Assembly (NCBI GenBank): GCA_019113825.1
Contig: DXGR01000135.1
Span: 22,507-86,506 of the forward strand
Source: Candidatus Stackebrandtia excrementipullorum
GTDB taxonomy: Bacteria > Actinomycetota > Actinomycetes > Mycobacteriales > Micromonosporaceae
Direction of reading: 5' to 3'
DNA length: 64,000 nucleotides
Shown here piece by piece: positions 18,058-26,705 of this stretch; position 1 is the first letter of the stretch; the number at the start of each line of letters is the position of its first letter. The position numbers and the translations under genes were made by a program. Under the pieces are notes generated by a model. It searched no databases, was not told where the DNA came from, and saw only the letters and a program-made list of their open reading frames with translations.

Positions 18058-18083
18058 ACTCCATGACACGGTGAGAGGGTCAA
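18058..18083 (-). promoter_or_regulatory. Candidate MerR-controlled promoter
   Basis: On the minus strand TTGACC (18083-18078) is followed by CTCTCACCGTGTCATGGAG, which carries a partial palindrome around CACCGTG. A 19-base spacer then leads to a poor -10. TTGACCCT with an interrupted dyad and a long spacer is typical of autoregulated MerR promoters in actinobacteria. The match is imperfect. Confidence 0.4.
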
Positions 18084-18153
18084 GCCCGCCCGGCGTCACG
18101 GTAGCGCTTCCACCCCGGTCGTCACCGCACGCCGACCAAATTCCCGTGGACCC

Positions 18154-18185
18154 GTGGCGGGCGGGCCCCTCGTCCCGCCCGCCAC
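18154..18185 (-). terminator. Terminator of the Spo0M-like gene
   Basis: GTGGCGGGCGGG and its complement form a perfect 12-bp stem with an 8-base loop, 39 bases past the stop at 18225. Confidence 0.8.
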
Positions 18186-18224
18186 ACGTCCTTACTCGTT
18201 ATTCGGTCACGATCTCGACCGACG

Positions 18225-19148
18225 TCAGTCCTCGTCCTCGAAGAAGGCCTCTCCGACCTCGTCGATGACCTCACCCAACACCATGCCGCCGACCACGCCA
18301 CCCGCCACGCCGGCGATCATGCCCCCGATGCCCGAGCCGCCTCCGTGGTCGTGTTCGTGGCCGTACTCGTGGCCGGGGTGACCGACACGTGCGGCGACGC
18401 CCTCCAGCCATGAACCGATGTGGTCGGCCCAGGGAAATCCCTCGGCTTCACCGTGCGGAACATGCCAGCGCCCGAATTCGTCCCCACCCTCGCTGAAGCG
18501 ATCGCCGTTGCGGTCGGCTTCCAGTACGACGTGCAGCTCGTGAGGCGTACTGATGAACGTCAGTTCGATCTCGTTGATCCGCCCCATGTAGCGCCCCGGC
18601 GGGTGGTATTCGATTTCCTGGAACGCCGGCAACCGCTGCGGGACCCCGGCGATACGTCCGGTCTCCACATCAGAGCTCTTGATACTGCAATCCAGTGCCG
18701 CCAACGCGTCGAGGACCATCTCCTGGCTACTCAGCGGGTGAATGCGAACGGCGTCCAGGTCGGTCTTGTCGACCGCCTTGGCCACCGCCAGTTCGGTGTG
18801 CACTCCCGCGGCCATTCCGTGAAGCTGCTGTCCGTACACGACGGTGATCGGGGATTCCCACGGAACCGCCAACTCGAACGGAATGCGGTACTCCTGCCCC
18901 GCCGGCAACGTGAACGCACCGGAAACGGTCGCGCGCGTCAGTTCGATCGCGCCGTCGGGACCGTCGTCGCCGAGTTCGCCACGGGTGACCAGACTCAACG
19001 CGACATATTCGATGTCGACGTCGACGTCACCGCCGACGATGTTCACCTCGCCCTGTAGTGTCCGGCCCGGTTGAGTGTCCGGGCTCGACAACACGGTGTC
19101 GACGCTCGGGCCGCCCACGCCCAGTGCGGCCAGCATCTTTTTGAACAT
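18225..19148 (-). CDS. Spo0M-like sporulation-control protein
   Basis: A 307-aa protein of the SpoOM family, which has an arrestin-like beta-sandwich fold and affects sporulation in Bacillus. The start at 19148 (MFKKMLAALGVGGPSVDTVL) follows GGGAGA. Residues 1-240 are the SpoOM domain (TLQGEVNIVGGDVDVDIEY, ELAVPWESPITV). The C-terminus has a His/Gly-rich patch (HEYGHEHDHGGGSG) then a glycine-rich hydrophobic segment at about 280-298 and an acidic tail. The hydrophobic segment is unlike the plain Bacillus protein. It is upstream of, and divergent from, the lanthipeptide genes. Confidence 0.85.
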   Translation of the reverse strand: MFKKMLAALGVGGPSVDTVLSSPDTQPGRTLQGEVNIVGGDVDVDIEYVALSLVTRGELGDDGPDGAIELTRATVSGAFTLPAGQEYRIPFELAVPWESPITVVYGQQLHGMAAGVHTELAVAKAVDKTDLDAVRIHPLSSQEMVLDALAALDCSIKSSDVETGRIAGVPQRLPAFQEIEYHPPGRYMGRINEIELTFISTPHELHVVLEADRNGDRFSEGGDEFGRWHVPHGEAEGFPWADHIGSWLEGVAARVGHPGHEYGHEHDHGGGSGIGGMIAGVAGGVVGGMVLGEVIDEVGEAFFEDED

Positions 19149-19541
19149 TCGCGCAACTCTCCCTGTCAGAAGGATGGCCATATTCCCCGGACGGCGCCCA
19201 TTCCTGCCGTTCGGGACGGCGTGACGTTAACAGCAGCGTCGGCAGAGCTTTGTCGGCAACCCAACACTTGCCACTGTCGTCTATGGCCATTGTTGTTTCG
19301 GCCCGTCGAGGAGCCGCCGGCAGCCGCCGACGCGAGGGGTCCGCCTGTCGACCGCGAAGGCATTTGGCCTGGGCCGCAACTCTTCCCGGCCCATCGGGAT
19401 ACGCGAGCCCGTGCGCCCGGGACATCGGGAGCACCACAATCGAACCTGGAACCGCCCATCACCGCTTCGGTCCGCCGAACGGTATCCACTTCGGTTCTCT
19501 GCTACAGGGAACCCTTGACATATGCCGAAAGGAGGCAAACC
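19149..19541. other. Divergent upstream region of the Spo0M-like and lanthipeptide genes
   Basis: About 390 bases without a supported gene. It must contain both promoters. A TTGACA at 19515-19520 is too near the lanthipeptide start to be its -35. No clear operator palindrome was recognised. Confidence 0.5.
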
Positions 19542-19637
19542 ATGTCGAAGATTCTTGACCTTCAGAAGCTCGACGCCGGCGTCGGCGAACTCGAGCCCGC
19601 CATCAGCATCAGCTCCTGTGACTCACACAGCTGCTAA
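19542..19637 (+). CDS. Class III lanthipeptide precursor
   Basis: A 31-aa peptide that starts at an ATG 6 bases after AAAGGAGG. The leader begins MSKILDLQKLD; the ILDLQ hydrophobic motif is the recognition signature of class III (RamS/AmfS-like) precursors. The C-terminal core region SISSCDSHSC holds Ser and Cys spaced for labionin or lanthionine rings (S-x-x-S, then Cys). The adjacent downstream gene is a LanKC synthetase, which phosphorylates and eliminates Ser and cyclises onto Cys. The core is unusually short and hydrophilic. The exact leader cut cannot be set from sequence. Confidence 0.9.
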   Translation: MSKILDLQKLDAGVGELEPAISISSCDSHSC

Positions 19638-19668
19638 TCGGCACCCAGAGTCGTCCTTTCTAGACGGC

Positions 19669-19698
19669 GATCCGCCCCGAACACGTTCGGGGCGGATC
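19669..19698 (+). terminator. Hairpin between the lanthipeptide precursor and its synthetase
   Basis: GATCCGCCCCGAAC and its complement form a 14-bp perfect stem with a 2-base loop, 31 bases after the precursor stop and 95 before the synthetase start. In RiPP operons such hairpins commonly give partial termination so that precursor mRNA exceeds enzyme mRNA. Confidence 0.75.
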
Positions 19699-19793
19699 AT
19701 GCCGCCGTCGGCGGACGTCTCCTCTTCTCGGCTCGGCACGTCGATGTGGTGAGGCGGTTCCCACCTGGCCATGTCACTGTGAAGGAATCCGCC

Positions 19794-22565
19794 GTGTACT
19801 CCTGGGAAACGCTGTACATCTACTGCCAACAGGGCTCACGGTGGTTTGAGCCCTTGACCCGCTATACACCGACGCCCGAACACCTGTCGGTGTTTCGTGA
19901 ACTCGCCCCGGCCGAATGGACCCTCCGCCGACGGGGCCTGTGGTATATCGCCGACGCCCCAGGCGCCACGATGCCGCCGCAGGGTTGGAAGATCCATGTC
20001 AGCGCCCGTACCGCCGACAGCACCGACGTACTGCGGCTGGTGATTCCCCGGCTCATCGACGCCGGCATCGGATTCAAGTTCCTCCTCGATCCACGGTCCG
20101 TGGCGTTGACCAGTGGGAAGCTGTGGCCGCGAGCGTCCAGCGGCAAGTTCATCACCGTGTACCCGCGCAACGACGACTCGTTCGTCGCCACCGCCAAAGA
20201 GCTGACCGAACTGTTGTCCGACTACAGCGGACCGTATATTTTGTCCGACCGTCGGGTGACCGGCTCTCAGACCGTCTACTACCGCTACGGCGGTTTCACC
20301 GGTATCCGTCGTGTCCGCGCCGACGGCGCCGCCGATCTGATGATCACCGACCCGGACGGCGCACTCGTACCCGACATGCGTCAGCCGTTCTGGTCGCCAC
20401 CGTCCTGGTTGACGGTGGATCCGTTCGGACGTCCCGTCGTCGAGCAGGACTCCGACGACGACGGTGACGGCACCCTCGACGGGCGGTACGTCATCACCGA
20501 CGCCTTGCAGTTCTCCAATAGGGGCGGTGTCTACCGGGCGATCGACCGCGGGACCGGTGGAGAGGCCGTCTTGAAGGAGGCGCGACCGCACATCGGACTG
20601 GGCGAGGTCAAGTACCAACAGGATTACATCGAGGTGCTCACAAAGGAGCATCGCCTGTTGAGCGAATTGGCCGATTCACCGCATTACGTCAATCCTCTGG
20701 GGCTGTTCGAGGAGTGGGAACACACCTTCCTCGCGGAGGAGCTTGTGGACGGTCCGCAACTGAGCCAGATATCGATCGAACAGAACCCGGTGTACACACT
20801 CGAGTTGACGGCTCACAGCATGTCGGCCTATCACGACCGGATGCGCGGCTACTTCGTTCAACTGGCTCAGGCCATCGGCGACGCTCATGATCGCGGCATC
20901 GTCCTGGGAGACCTCTCCTGGACGAACGTGTTGGTGGACAAACAAACCGACCGATTGACCGTCATCGACCTGGAGGCGGCCCGCGACCCCCGGGTCGACC
21001 CGCCGATGCGGATGCACACCAAGGGCATCTCCAGCCCGCGCTACATCCGCACCGGTGACGCCGTCGCCCGTGACGACCTGTACTCGCTGGGCGCGATGTT
21101 GTTCGGCTCGATCATGCTGGCCAACACGTTCCTCGGTTACCGTCCCGATGCACTACCGCGTTTCCTGGACTCGTTCCGGATCGACCTGGGCCTGCCCGAG
21201 GACATGGTCACGTTGGTGCGGGAGTTGACCGACGACCCCGACGGGGGCGCGCCGACCGCAGCCGAGGCGGCTCAGCGGTTCGCGGCTCTGCCGATCACCG
21301 ACCGCGACGCGTGGCCCGACCCGATCCCACTGGCGCGTCCGGCGTCCGAGGTCGTGGTCGGTAAACGGCTCGACACGGTACGGGCCACGGCGGTCGAGGT
21401 CCGCGACGGTATCGCGCGGTATCTGCGCTCCACCGCCACGCCCGATCGTGAAGACCGGTTGTTCCCCGGCGACGTGGCCACCTTCGAAACGAACCCGCAC
21501 CATGTCGCCTACGGCGCCGCGGGTGTACTGCACGCCATGAAGCACCTGCCGGGCGACATACCGGAGCGGCTTCCCACCTGGCTGTTGCATTCCACCATCA
21601 CCTCCAAGACCCACCCGGCGGGCCTCTACGTCGGCCAGGCCGGTATCGCGTGGGTGCTCGACGAGCTCGGCCACACCGGTTACGCGGCGAAACTGGCGCG
21701 GCAGGCGGCCACTCATCCCGGTCGCGACCACAGTCACGGAATTTTGCGTGGTTCCGCCGGGGTGGGGCTCGGGTCTTTGCGTCTGTGGCGTTCCACCGGC
21801 GACGAGACGCACCTACGCGACGCAATCGATATCGGACGGTCTCTGGCGAAGTCGGCGGTCGTCGACGAACGCGGAGCACACTGGACCGAAACCGACCCCG
21901 TGGGCGTGTCGCACGTTCCGCTCGGTTACGGCAACGGGCCCGCCGGGATCGCGCTGTTCCTTCTATATCTCCACCTGGCCACCGGCGACGACGAGCACCT
22001 GAGGCTCGGTCGTGCGGCACTCGACTTCGAGTTGCGTCACGCGGTCGAGTTCTCCGATGCGATGACCACCTTCCGGGCCGAACTCGACCCCGAACGTTCC
22101 CCGAAGTTGCGCGCCTACTTCGACGAGGGCACCGCGGGCGTTCTGACCACACTGGTCCGGTACGTCGCCGTCACCGACGCGCCCGACCTACGGGCCTGGG
22201 TCGACCGTCTCCTTCCCGACGTCAGCCGCAAGTATGCGGTCATGCCTCAGCTGTTCCACGGCCTCGCCGGGCTCGGTAACGCCCTGCTCGACGTCGCCGA
22301 ACTACTCGACCGTCCCGACGCCCTCGCCGAGGCGTGGCGTACCGCCGAGGGTGTCCTGCTGTACCGGATAGACACGTCCGAAGGAGTCGCCTTCCCCGGT
22401 GAACAGTCGCTGCGGGAGTCGGCGGACCTGGCCTCGGGTGCCGCGGGTGTGGGGCTTTTCCTTGACCGTCTCATCCGACTGGATGCCGGTGGCCGACCCG
22501 GGAACGCGAACTTCGTCCTGGACGAACTGTTGCCCGACCGGGAAACCGTTGGGACTCGACAATGA
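19794..22565 (+). CDS. Class III lanthipeptide synthetase (LanKC)
   Basis: A 923-aa trifunctional enzyme. The GTG at 19794 is chosen because GAAGGA lies 7 bases upstream; an ATG at 19746 in the same frame lacks a site. Order of domains: phosphoSer lyase about 1-195 (ending near YYRYGGFTGIRRV); Ser/Thr kinase about 225-490, with GDLSWTNVLVD as catalytic loop and VIDLEAAR as metal loop; LanC-like cyclase about 545-923 with repeated Gly-rich helical turns (GSAGVGLGSLRLW, GYGNGPAGIALF, FHGLAGLGN). Zinc ligands of LanC enzymes are not apparent, as expected for class III. Overlaps the exporter gene by 4 bases. Confidence 0.95.
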   Translation: MYSWETLYIYCQQGSRWFEPLTRYTPTPEHLSVFRELAPAEWTLRRRGLWYIADAPGATMPPQGWKIHVSARTADSTDVLRLVIPRLIDAGIGFKFLLDPRSVALTSGKLWPRASSGKFITVYPRNDDSFVATAKELTELLSDYSGPYILSDRRVTGSQTVYYRYGGFTGIRRVRADGAADLMITDPDGALVPDMRQPFWSPPSWLTVDPFGRPVVEQDSDDDGDGTLDGRYVITDALQFSNRGGVYRAIDRGTGGEAVLKEARPHIGLGEVKYQQDYIEVLTKEHRLLSELADSPHYVNPLGLFEEWEHTFLAEELVDGPQLSQISIEQNPVYTLELTAHSMSAYHDRMRGYFVQLAQAIGDAHDRGIVLGDLSWTNVLVDKQTDRLTVIDLEAARDPRVDPPMRMHTKGISSPRYIRTGDAVARDDLYSLGAMLFGSIMLANTFLGYRPDALPRFLDSFRIDLGLPEDMVTLVRELTDDPDGGAPTAAEAAQRFAALPITDRDAWPDPIPLARPASEVVVGKRLDTVRATAVEVRDGIARYLRSTATPDREDRLFPGDVATFETNPHHVAYGAAGVLHAMKHLPGDIPERLPTWLLHSTITSKTHPAGLYVGQAGIAWVLDELGHTGYAAKLARQAATHPGRDHSHGILRGSAGVGLGSLRLWRSTGDETHLRDAIDIGRSLAKSAVVDERGAHWTETDPVGVSHVPLGYGNGPAGIALFLLYLHLATGDDEHLRLGRAALDFELRHAVEFSDAMTTFRAELDPERSPKLRAYFDEGTAGVLTTLVRYVAVTDAPDLRAWVDRLLPDVSRKYAVMPQLFHGLAGLGNALLDVAELLDRPDALAEAWRTAEGVLLYRIDTSEGVAFPGEQSLRESADLASGAAGVGLFLDRLIRLDAGGRPGNANFVLDELLPDRETVGTRQ

Positions 22566-23830
22566 CGACCGAGCAGACGGTCGACGTCGCCGGAGACGAA
22601 CCGTCGGGTGAGCCCCGTCGCCGTTCCCGGTTCGCGGCGCTGTCCGCGAACCGGGACTTCCGGATGCTGTGGATCGGCCAGGCGGGCTCGGAGTTCGGCG
22701 GCTCGTTGACGACGTTGACCGTGCCGCTGTTGGCGGTGTGGCTCACCGGTTCCTCGGTCGCCGCCGGAGTTCTGGGGTCGATCGGTTTCGTCGCCATCTG
22801 GTTGGCGCAGTTGCCCGCGGGGTACTTCGCCGACCTCGTCGACCGTCGAACGGTCATGCTGTGGTGTGACGCACTCCGCCTTGGCCTCATGGCCGCGTTC
22901 GCCATGTTGGTGTTGTTCGACGCCGCAGCGCTGTGGCACCTGCTTGTTCTGTCCGTTGTGGGTAGTGCGCTCGGCGTGGTTTTTCGGGCCGCTCAGACCC
23001 AGGCGATCCGCATAATCGTGACCCGTGACCAGCTGCCGGAGGCCGTGAGCATCACGCAGGCTCGCGGCTTCGCGATCTCAATGGCCGGGCCGCCCGTCGG
23101 TGGTGTCCTGTATGCGCTGGGACGCTCCATCCCGTTCTTCACCAACGCGGTCTCGTATGCCGTTTCGATGTTCTTCGTGTGGCGGCTGCGCACCCCGTTG
23201 CAGCCGGAACAGCGCCCGGAGGCCCGTCGCCTTCTGCCCGACCTCGGTCGCGGCTGGACGGAGTTGGCGCGCAACGCGTTCTTGAGAAGCAAGACCGTCT
23301 ACTCGGCGGTCACCAACCTCGCGGTCTCGGCCCTGGTGTACACGGTGATCATCAGCCACGCCGAGGACAGCATCGTGCTCGGTGTCGCGTTGAGCGCCGC
23401 GGCAGGTTCCGGACTGCTCGGTGCCCTGGCGTCGCCGTTCCTCATGCGACGGCTGCCGTTGCGGACGTTGCTCGTGGGGGTGGCGCTGCTGCGCGGGGCC
23501 GCGTTGGCCGCCGCCACCTGGACCGGCGAACCGCTCCTGTTCGCCGCGACACTCACGTTGGTCATGTTCGCCGGTCCGGTGGTCAACGCCGCCTTGTCGA
23601 CGGCGACCGTGCTCTACGTCGATGCGGAGGTGCTGGGTCGGGCGTCCAGCTCCTCCGCTTTCATCAGTAGCGTCCTGCAGCCGGTGGCACCGCTGTTGGC
23701 GGGTGTCCTGTTGAGCGTATGGTCACCGGCTCTTGTGCAGTGGACATTGACCGGGGGGTTCGTGTTTGTGGCGCTATGCGCGCTGGTCCTTCCGGGGCTG
23801 AACCTCCGGTTGAACGAGAAACCTGTGTGA
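22562..23830 (+). CDS. MFS transporter, probable lanthipeptide exporter
   Basis: A 422-aa major facilitator with about 12 helices of the enterobactin/macrolide-efflux subgroup. A basic N-terminus (1-35) is followed by helix 1 near 45-65 and the A-like loop DLVDRRTVM at about 95-103. It starts inside the stop of LanKC (ATGA overlap), so it is translationally coupled to it. Class III clusters more often carry ABC exporters; here position points to this MFS protein exporting the peptide or conferring immunity. Its 3' 167 bases overlap the convergent regulator gene. Confidence 0.88.
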   Translation: MTTEQTVDVAGDEPSGEPRRRSRFAALSANRDFRMLWIGQAGSEFGGSLTTLTVPLLAVWLTGSSVAAGVLGSIGFVAIWLAQLPAGYFADLVDRRTVMLWCDALRLGLMAAFAMLVLFDAAALWHLLVLSVVGSALGVVFRAAQTQAIRIIVTRDQLPEAVSITQARGFAISMAGPPVGGVLYALGRSIPFFTNAVSYAVSMFFVWRLRTPLQPEQRPEARRLLPDLGRGWTELARNAFLRSKTVYSAVTNLAVSALVYTVIISHAEDSIVLGVALSAAAGSGLLGALASPFLMRRLPLRTLLVGVALLRGAALAAATWTGEPLLFAATLTLVMFAGPVVNAALSTATVLYVDAEVLGRASSSSAFISSVLQPVAPLLAGVLLSVWSPALVQWTLTGGFVFVALCALVLPGLNLRLNEKPV

Positions 23831-24473
23831 CGTCGGCGGTCAGCCCCGACAGCCGCGCGAGGTCCACGGCTTCGCTGCGTCGCGACACTCGCAGTTTCAT
23901 CAGGATGTTCGACATGTGGTTGCGCACGGTTTTGGTCACCACCTTCAACCGGCGGGCGACATCGGCGTTACCGAAACCGGCCGCGGCCAGGGCGAGGACC
24001 TCGTGTTCGCGTTCGGTCAGGGCCGGAAACACCGACCGCCGGTGCGCGGCGATTCCGGCACGAACGGCGGTGAACACTCCGTCGCCGAACACGGTCGATC
24101 CGCAGGCCAACGAGCGGATGGCCGCGAGGATCTCCGAGGGGGCCGACGTCTTCGTCAGGCAACCGAACGGGACCGACACGTCGGGCAGGACCGTGGGCAC
24201 CGTTCCCTTGTCCACCATGAGGAGCAGTCGGGCGTCGGGCGCGCGTTCGATGATCGCCATGACAACGTCGTCGGCGCCGGATCCGACCTCCACGACGACG
24301 ACGTCGGGGCGGTGTTCGTCGATCTGTCGGAGGACATCGTCGACGGTGTGCCCCGCTGCGGCCGTCACGAGGTCGACGGCGGATGTCAACAACCATTCGA
24401 AACCGGCGTTGAAGATGGCGTGACCGTTGAGGACAATTCGATGCTTCTTCTGCGGGCTCGCGTCGATCGTCAT
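23664..24473 (-). CDS. LuxR-family regulator with degenerate receiver domain
   Basis: A 269-aa DNA-binding regulator placed like RamR/AmfR in class III lanthipeptide loci. Residues about 11-125 have a receiver-like fold, but the N-terminal acidic pair is replaced by IVLNGHA and the phosphoacceptor Asp position reads VVVVEVGSG, so phosphorylation is doubtful. The conserved Lys remains (CLTKTS). The LuxR helix-turn-helix is at about 147-201 (LTEREHEVLALAAAGFGNAD). A 60-residue Ser/Pro/Thr-rich tail follows, encoded antisense to the exporter. The start at 24473 is set by domain homology and GAAAGAG upstream. Confidence 0.85.
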   Translation of the reverse strand: MTIDASPQKKHRIVLNGHAIFNAGFEWLLTSAVDLVTAAAGHTVDDVLRQIDEHRPDVVVVEVGSGADDVVMAIIERAPDARLLLMVDKGTVPTVLPDVSVPFGCLTKTSAPSEILAAIRSLACGSTVFGDGVFTAVRAGIAAHRRSVFPALTEREHEVLALAAAGFGNADVARRLKVVTKTVRNHMSNILMKLRVSRRSEAVDLARLSGLTADVTQVSRSTGGSAPEGPARIAPQTRTPRSMSTAQEPVTIRSTGHPPTAVPPAAGRY

Positions 24474-24668
24474 ATTCGGCTCTTTCCCGTGGGGCGGACG
24501 GTGAACGGCACTCACTTTCGCGCCATCCATCCTCGTGTCACTCTCGATTCGTCCTCGTTGCGGTCGGCCGATCACACAATTCCGGACTGACCTGCAAATC
24601 GATTTGGCGCAGGCCCCCAACGATCATCCACTACAGACCCCCGCCGAGGCCCGTCGCGGTCGTGAGAC

Positions 24669-26225
24669 TCAATAGGCTCGCCACTCCTGTTGCGAGTACT
24701 CGAGAATGCGCGGATCCATCAATGTAGACGGAGGAACGTCCCGCTGTCGCTGATCGGGAGCAAACACCTGCGCGGCCGCCAACGTCTCCTCATCCAGGGA
24801 ACGCAACGGCACCGGCGGGTCCAAAGCCGGAGTAGGTGCACCGGCCTTCCCCACCAGCATGAAACCCCAGTCACCGAAACTGGGCACCAACACGTGATAC
24901 GGCGTCGGATGGAGCCCGGCCGCCTCCAGCGTCGCCCGGATACACCAGAACGACATCGGTGCGAAATACGGGGACCCGGACTGAACCGTCATAAGGCCGT
25001 CCTCGGCCAAAACCCTGCCCGCCAGGCCGTAAAACTCGGTCGAGTACAGCTTCGCCGTCGCGGTCTCATCGGGGTCGGGCATGTCGATCACGACGGCGTC
25101 GTACACCCGGGTCTGGTCACGGAGCCACGCGAAGGCATCGGCATTCACCACCGTGACCCGGGGATCGTCAAGCGCCGACTCGTTCAGCTCCACCAGTTTC
25201 GGATGATCGGCGGCCAGGTCGGTCATGGCCGGATCGAGCTCCACCAACGTCACCGACTCGACGTCCGGGTACCGCAGCACCTCGCGAAGCCCGAGACCGT
25301 CGCCGCCGCCCAGAATCAAGACGTCGGCACGGTCCTTCGCGAGCGCCGGATGTACCAGCGCCTCGTGATACCGGAACTCGTCCCCGGCCGAGAACTGCAG
25401 GTCGCCGTTGAGGTACAGCTCGACGTTGGTCTTACCGTCCCAGGAGACAGACTCGGTCAAGACGATGCTCTGATACTTCGTCTGTTCGCTGTGGATGATC
25501 GGGTGAGCGTACAGAGCCTGCTGCGCCGCCGCCTCGAAGCGGTGGGAGTATCCGTACGCCGCCACCAGCGACACGCACACGGCGACGGCCACCGCCGACA
25601 GGCCCCACCGGCTTTTCCGGCCGAGGTCCTTACGGAACACGGTAAAGATCAACACCAGACCGGCGACCGCGTTGACCGCGCCGACGATCAGGGCACCCCG
25701 AATCTGCCCGAACAACGGCAGCAACAGAAACGGGAAGGCCAATCCACCCAGCAGGGCGCCCACGTAGTCGGCTGCGAACAGGTCGGCAACCGCCGATCCG
25801 GCCGCCTGCTTACGGATACGTTGTAGCAGCACCATGAGGAGCGGGATTTCGGCGCCGATGAGTCCGCCCAGCAGGAGCGCCAGCAGGATCATGGCGAAGG
25901 TGTAGACGTGCAGCCAGGCGAAGGCCGCGTAGAGCGCCAGGACCGAGAGCCCACCTATGAACGCCAGGGCGAGCTCGATGAGCGCGAAGTTGCGCGCCGC
26001 CTTGGCCTGGAGGGGTTTGGCGGCCAGCGCGCCCATGCCCATGGCGAAGACCATGACGCCCAGCACGATCGATGCCTGAGCGGCGGTGTCGCCGATCAGG
26101 TAACTGCCGAGCGCGACCAGGGCCAGTTCGTAGACGAGCCCGCAGGCAGCGCAGACAAAAACGGTGGCCAGCAGACCGAAACGGGCCAGTCTCCGCCTGC
26201 CGGCCACCACCGTCGATACGGACAC
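24669..26225 (-). CDS. Membrane-bound spermidine-synthase-like aminopropyltransferase
   Basis: A 518-aa protein. The first 235 residues hold about seven membrane helices. The rest is a spermidine-synthase fold with the nucleotide-binding motif LGGGDGLGLREVL (near 318) and acidic residue DMPDPDE (near 390). Membrane-fused synthases of this type occur widely in actinobacteria, for example M. tuberculosis Rv2601. The aminopropyl donor and acceptor are not proven here. The GTG start abuts the stop of the DUF350 gene, so it is the last gene of a five-gene operon. Confidence 0.9.
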   Translation of the reverse strand: MSVSTVVAGRRRLARFGLLATVFVCAACGLVYELALVALGSYLIGDTAAQASIVLGVMVFAMGMGALAAKPLQAKAARNFALIELALAFIGGLSVLALYAAFAWLHVYTFAMILLALLLGGLIGAEIPLLMVLLQRIRKQAAGSAVADLFAADYVGALLGGLAFPFLLLPLFGQIRGALIVGAVNAVAGLVLIFTVFRKDLGRKSRWGLSAVAVAVCVSLVAAYGYSHRFEAAAQQALYAHPIIHSEQTKYQSIVLTESVSWDGKTNVELYLNGDLQFSAGDEFRYHEALVHPALAKDRADVLILGGGDGLGLREVLRYPDVESVTLVELDPAMTDLAADHPKLVELNESALDDPRVTVVNADAFAWLRDQTRVYDAVVIDMPDPDETATAKLYSTEFYGLAGRVLAEDGLMTVQSGSPYFAPMSFWCIRATLEAAGLHPTPYHVLVPSFGDWGFMLVGKAGAPTPALDPPVPLRSLDEETLAAAQVFAPDQRQRDVPPSTLMDPRILEYSQQEWRAY

Positions 26226-26678
26226 TTAGGACAGCCCGGCGACGACGACCATTGCCACAGCGATGTGCATCGCCGCCGAAACCCACACGGCCGGGTGATC
26301 CTCCTGGTTCATGAGGATGTCCCCGAGTCTGCCCGGTACAAGCAGATCCAGCAGCAGGAACGACACCGCCATGACAACGAGTCCGACGACGCCGTAAATG
26401 AAACTGGTCAACAGAGCCTGACCGAGGTCTCCCTCGGACGTCCAGATCGCCGCGGCAACAATCGCACCCACCGCCAGCAGGTTGCTCGCCAGCAGGATCG
26501 CGGCGTTGCGATTACGTTCCGTCCAGATCTGCCGACGAAGGTTCCCCGGAGTGACGATGTCGACCATGACGAAACCCAGCGCCATAAGGACAACGCCGAC
26601 TCCACAGTAGGCCAGAACGATCAGGGGCGCGGTGAGCAGGGTGGGGACGTCAAGGGACGTCGCCAAGTCAAGATTCAT
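26226..26678 (-). CDS. DUF350 membrane protein
   Basis: A 150-aa integral membrane protein with four hydrophobic segments (about 15-37, 58-80, 85-108, 125-147) and conserved small residues typical of DUF350. The middle has a short basic loop (GNLRRQIWTERNRNA). It overlaps or abuts the aminopropyltransferase start. Function is unknown; DUF350 always co-occurs with this enzyme in the conserved operon, suggesting a joint membrane role. Confidence 0.85.
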   Translation of the reverse strand: MNLDLATSLDVPTLLTAPLIVLAYCGVGVVLMALGFVMVDIVTPGNLRRQIWTERNRNAAILLASNLLAVGAIVAAAIWTSEGDLGQALLTSFIYGVVGLVVMAVSFLLLDLLVPGRLGDILMNQEDHPAVWVSAAMHIAVAMVVVAGLS

Positions 26679-26705
26679 CGGTTTGATGCTTTCCGTTTGT
26701 ATGGG

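Noticed and set aside
22302..22562. Small antisense frame at the LanKC 3' end as another lanthipeptide gene
   Set aside because: No leader motif, no ribosome site, wholly antisense to the cyclase domain.
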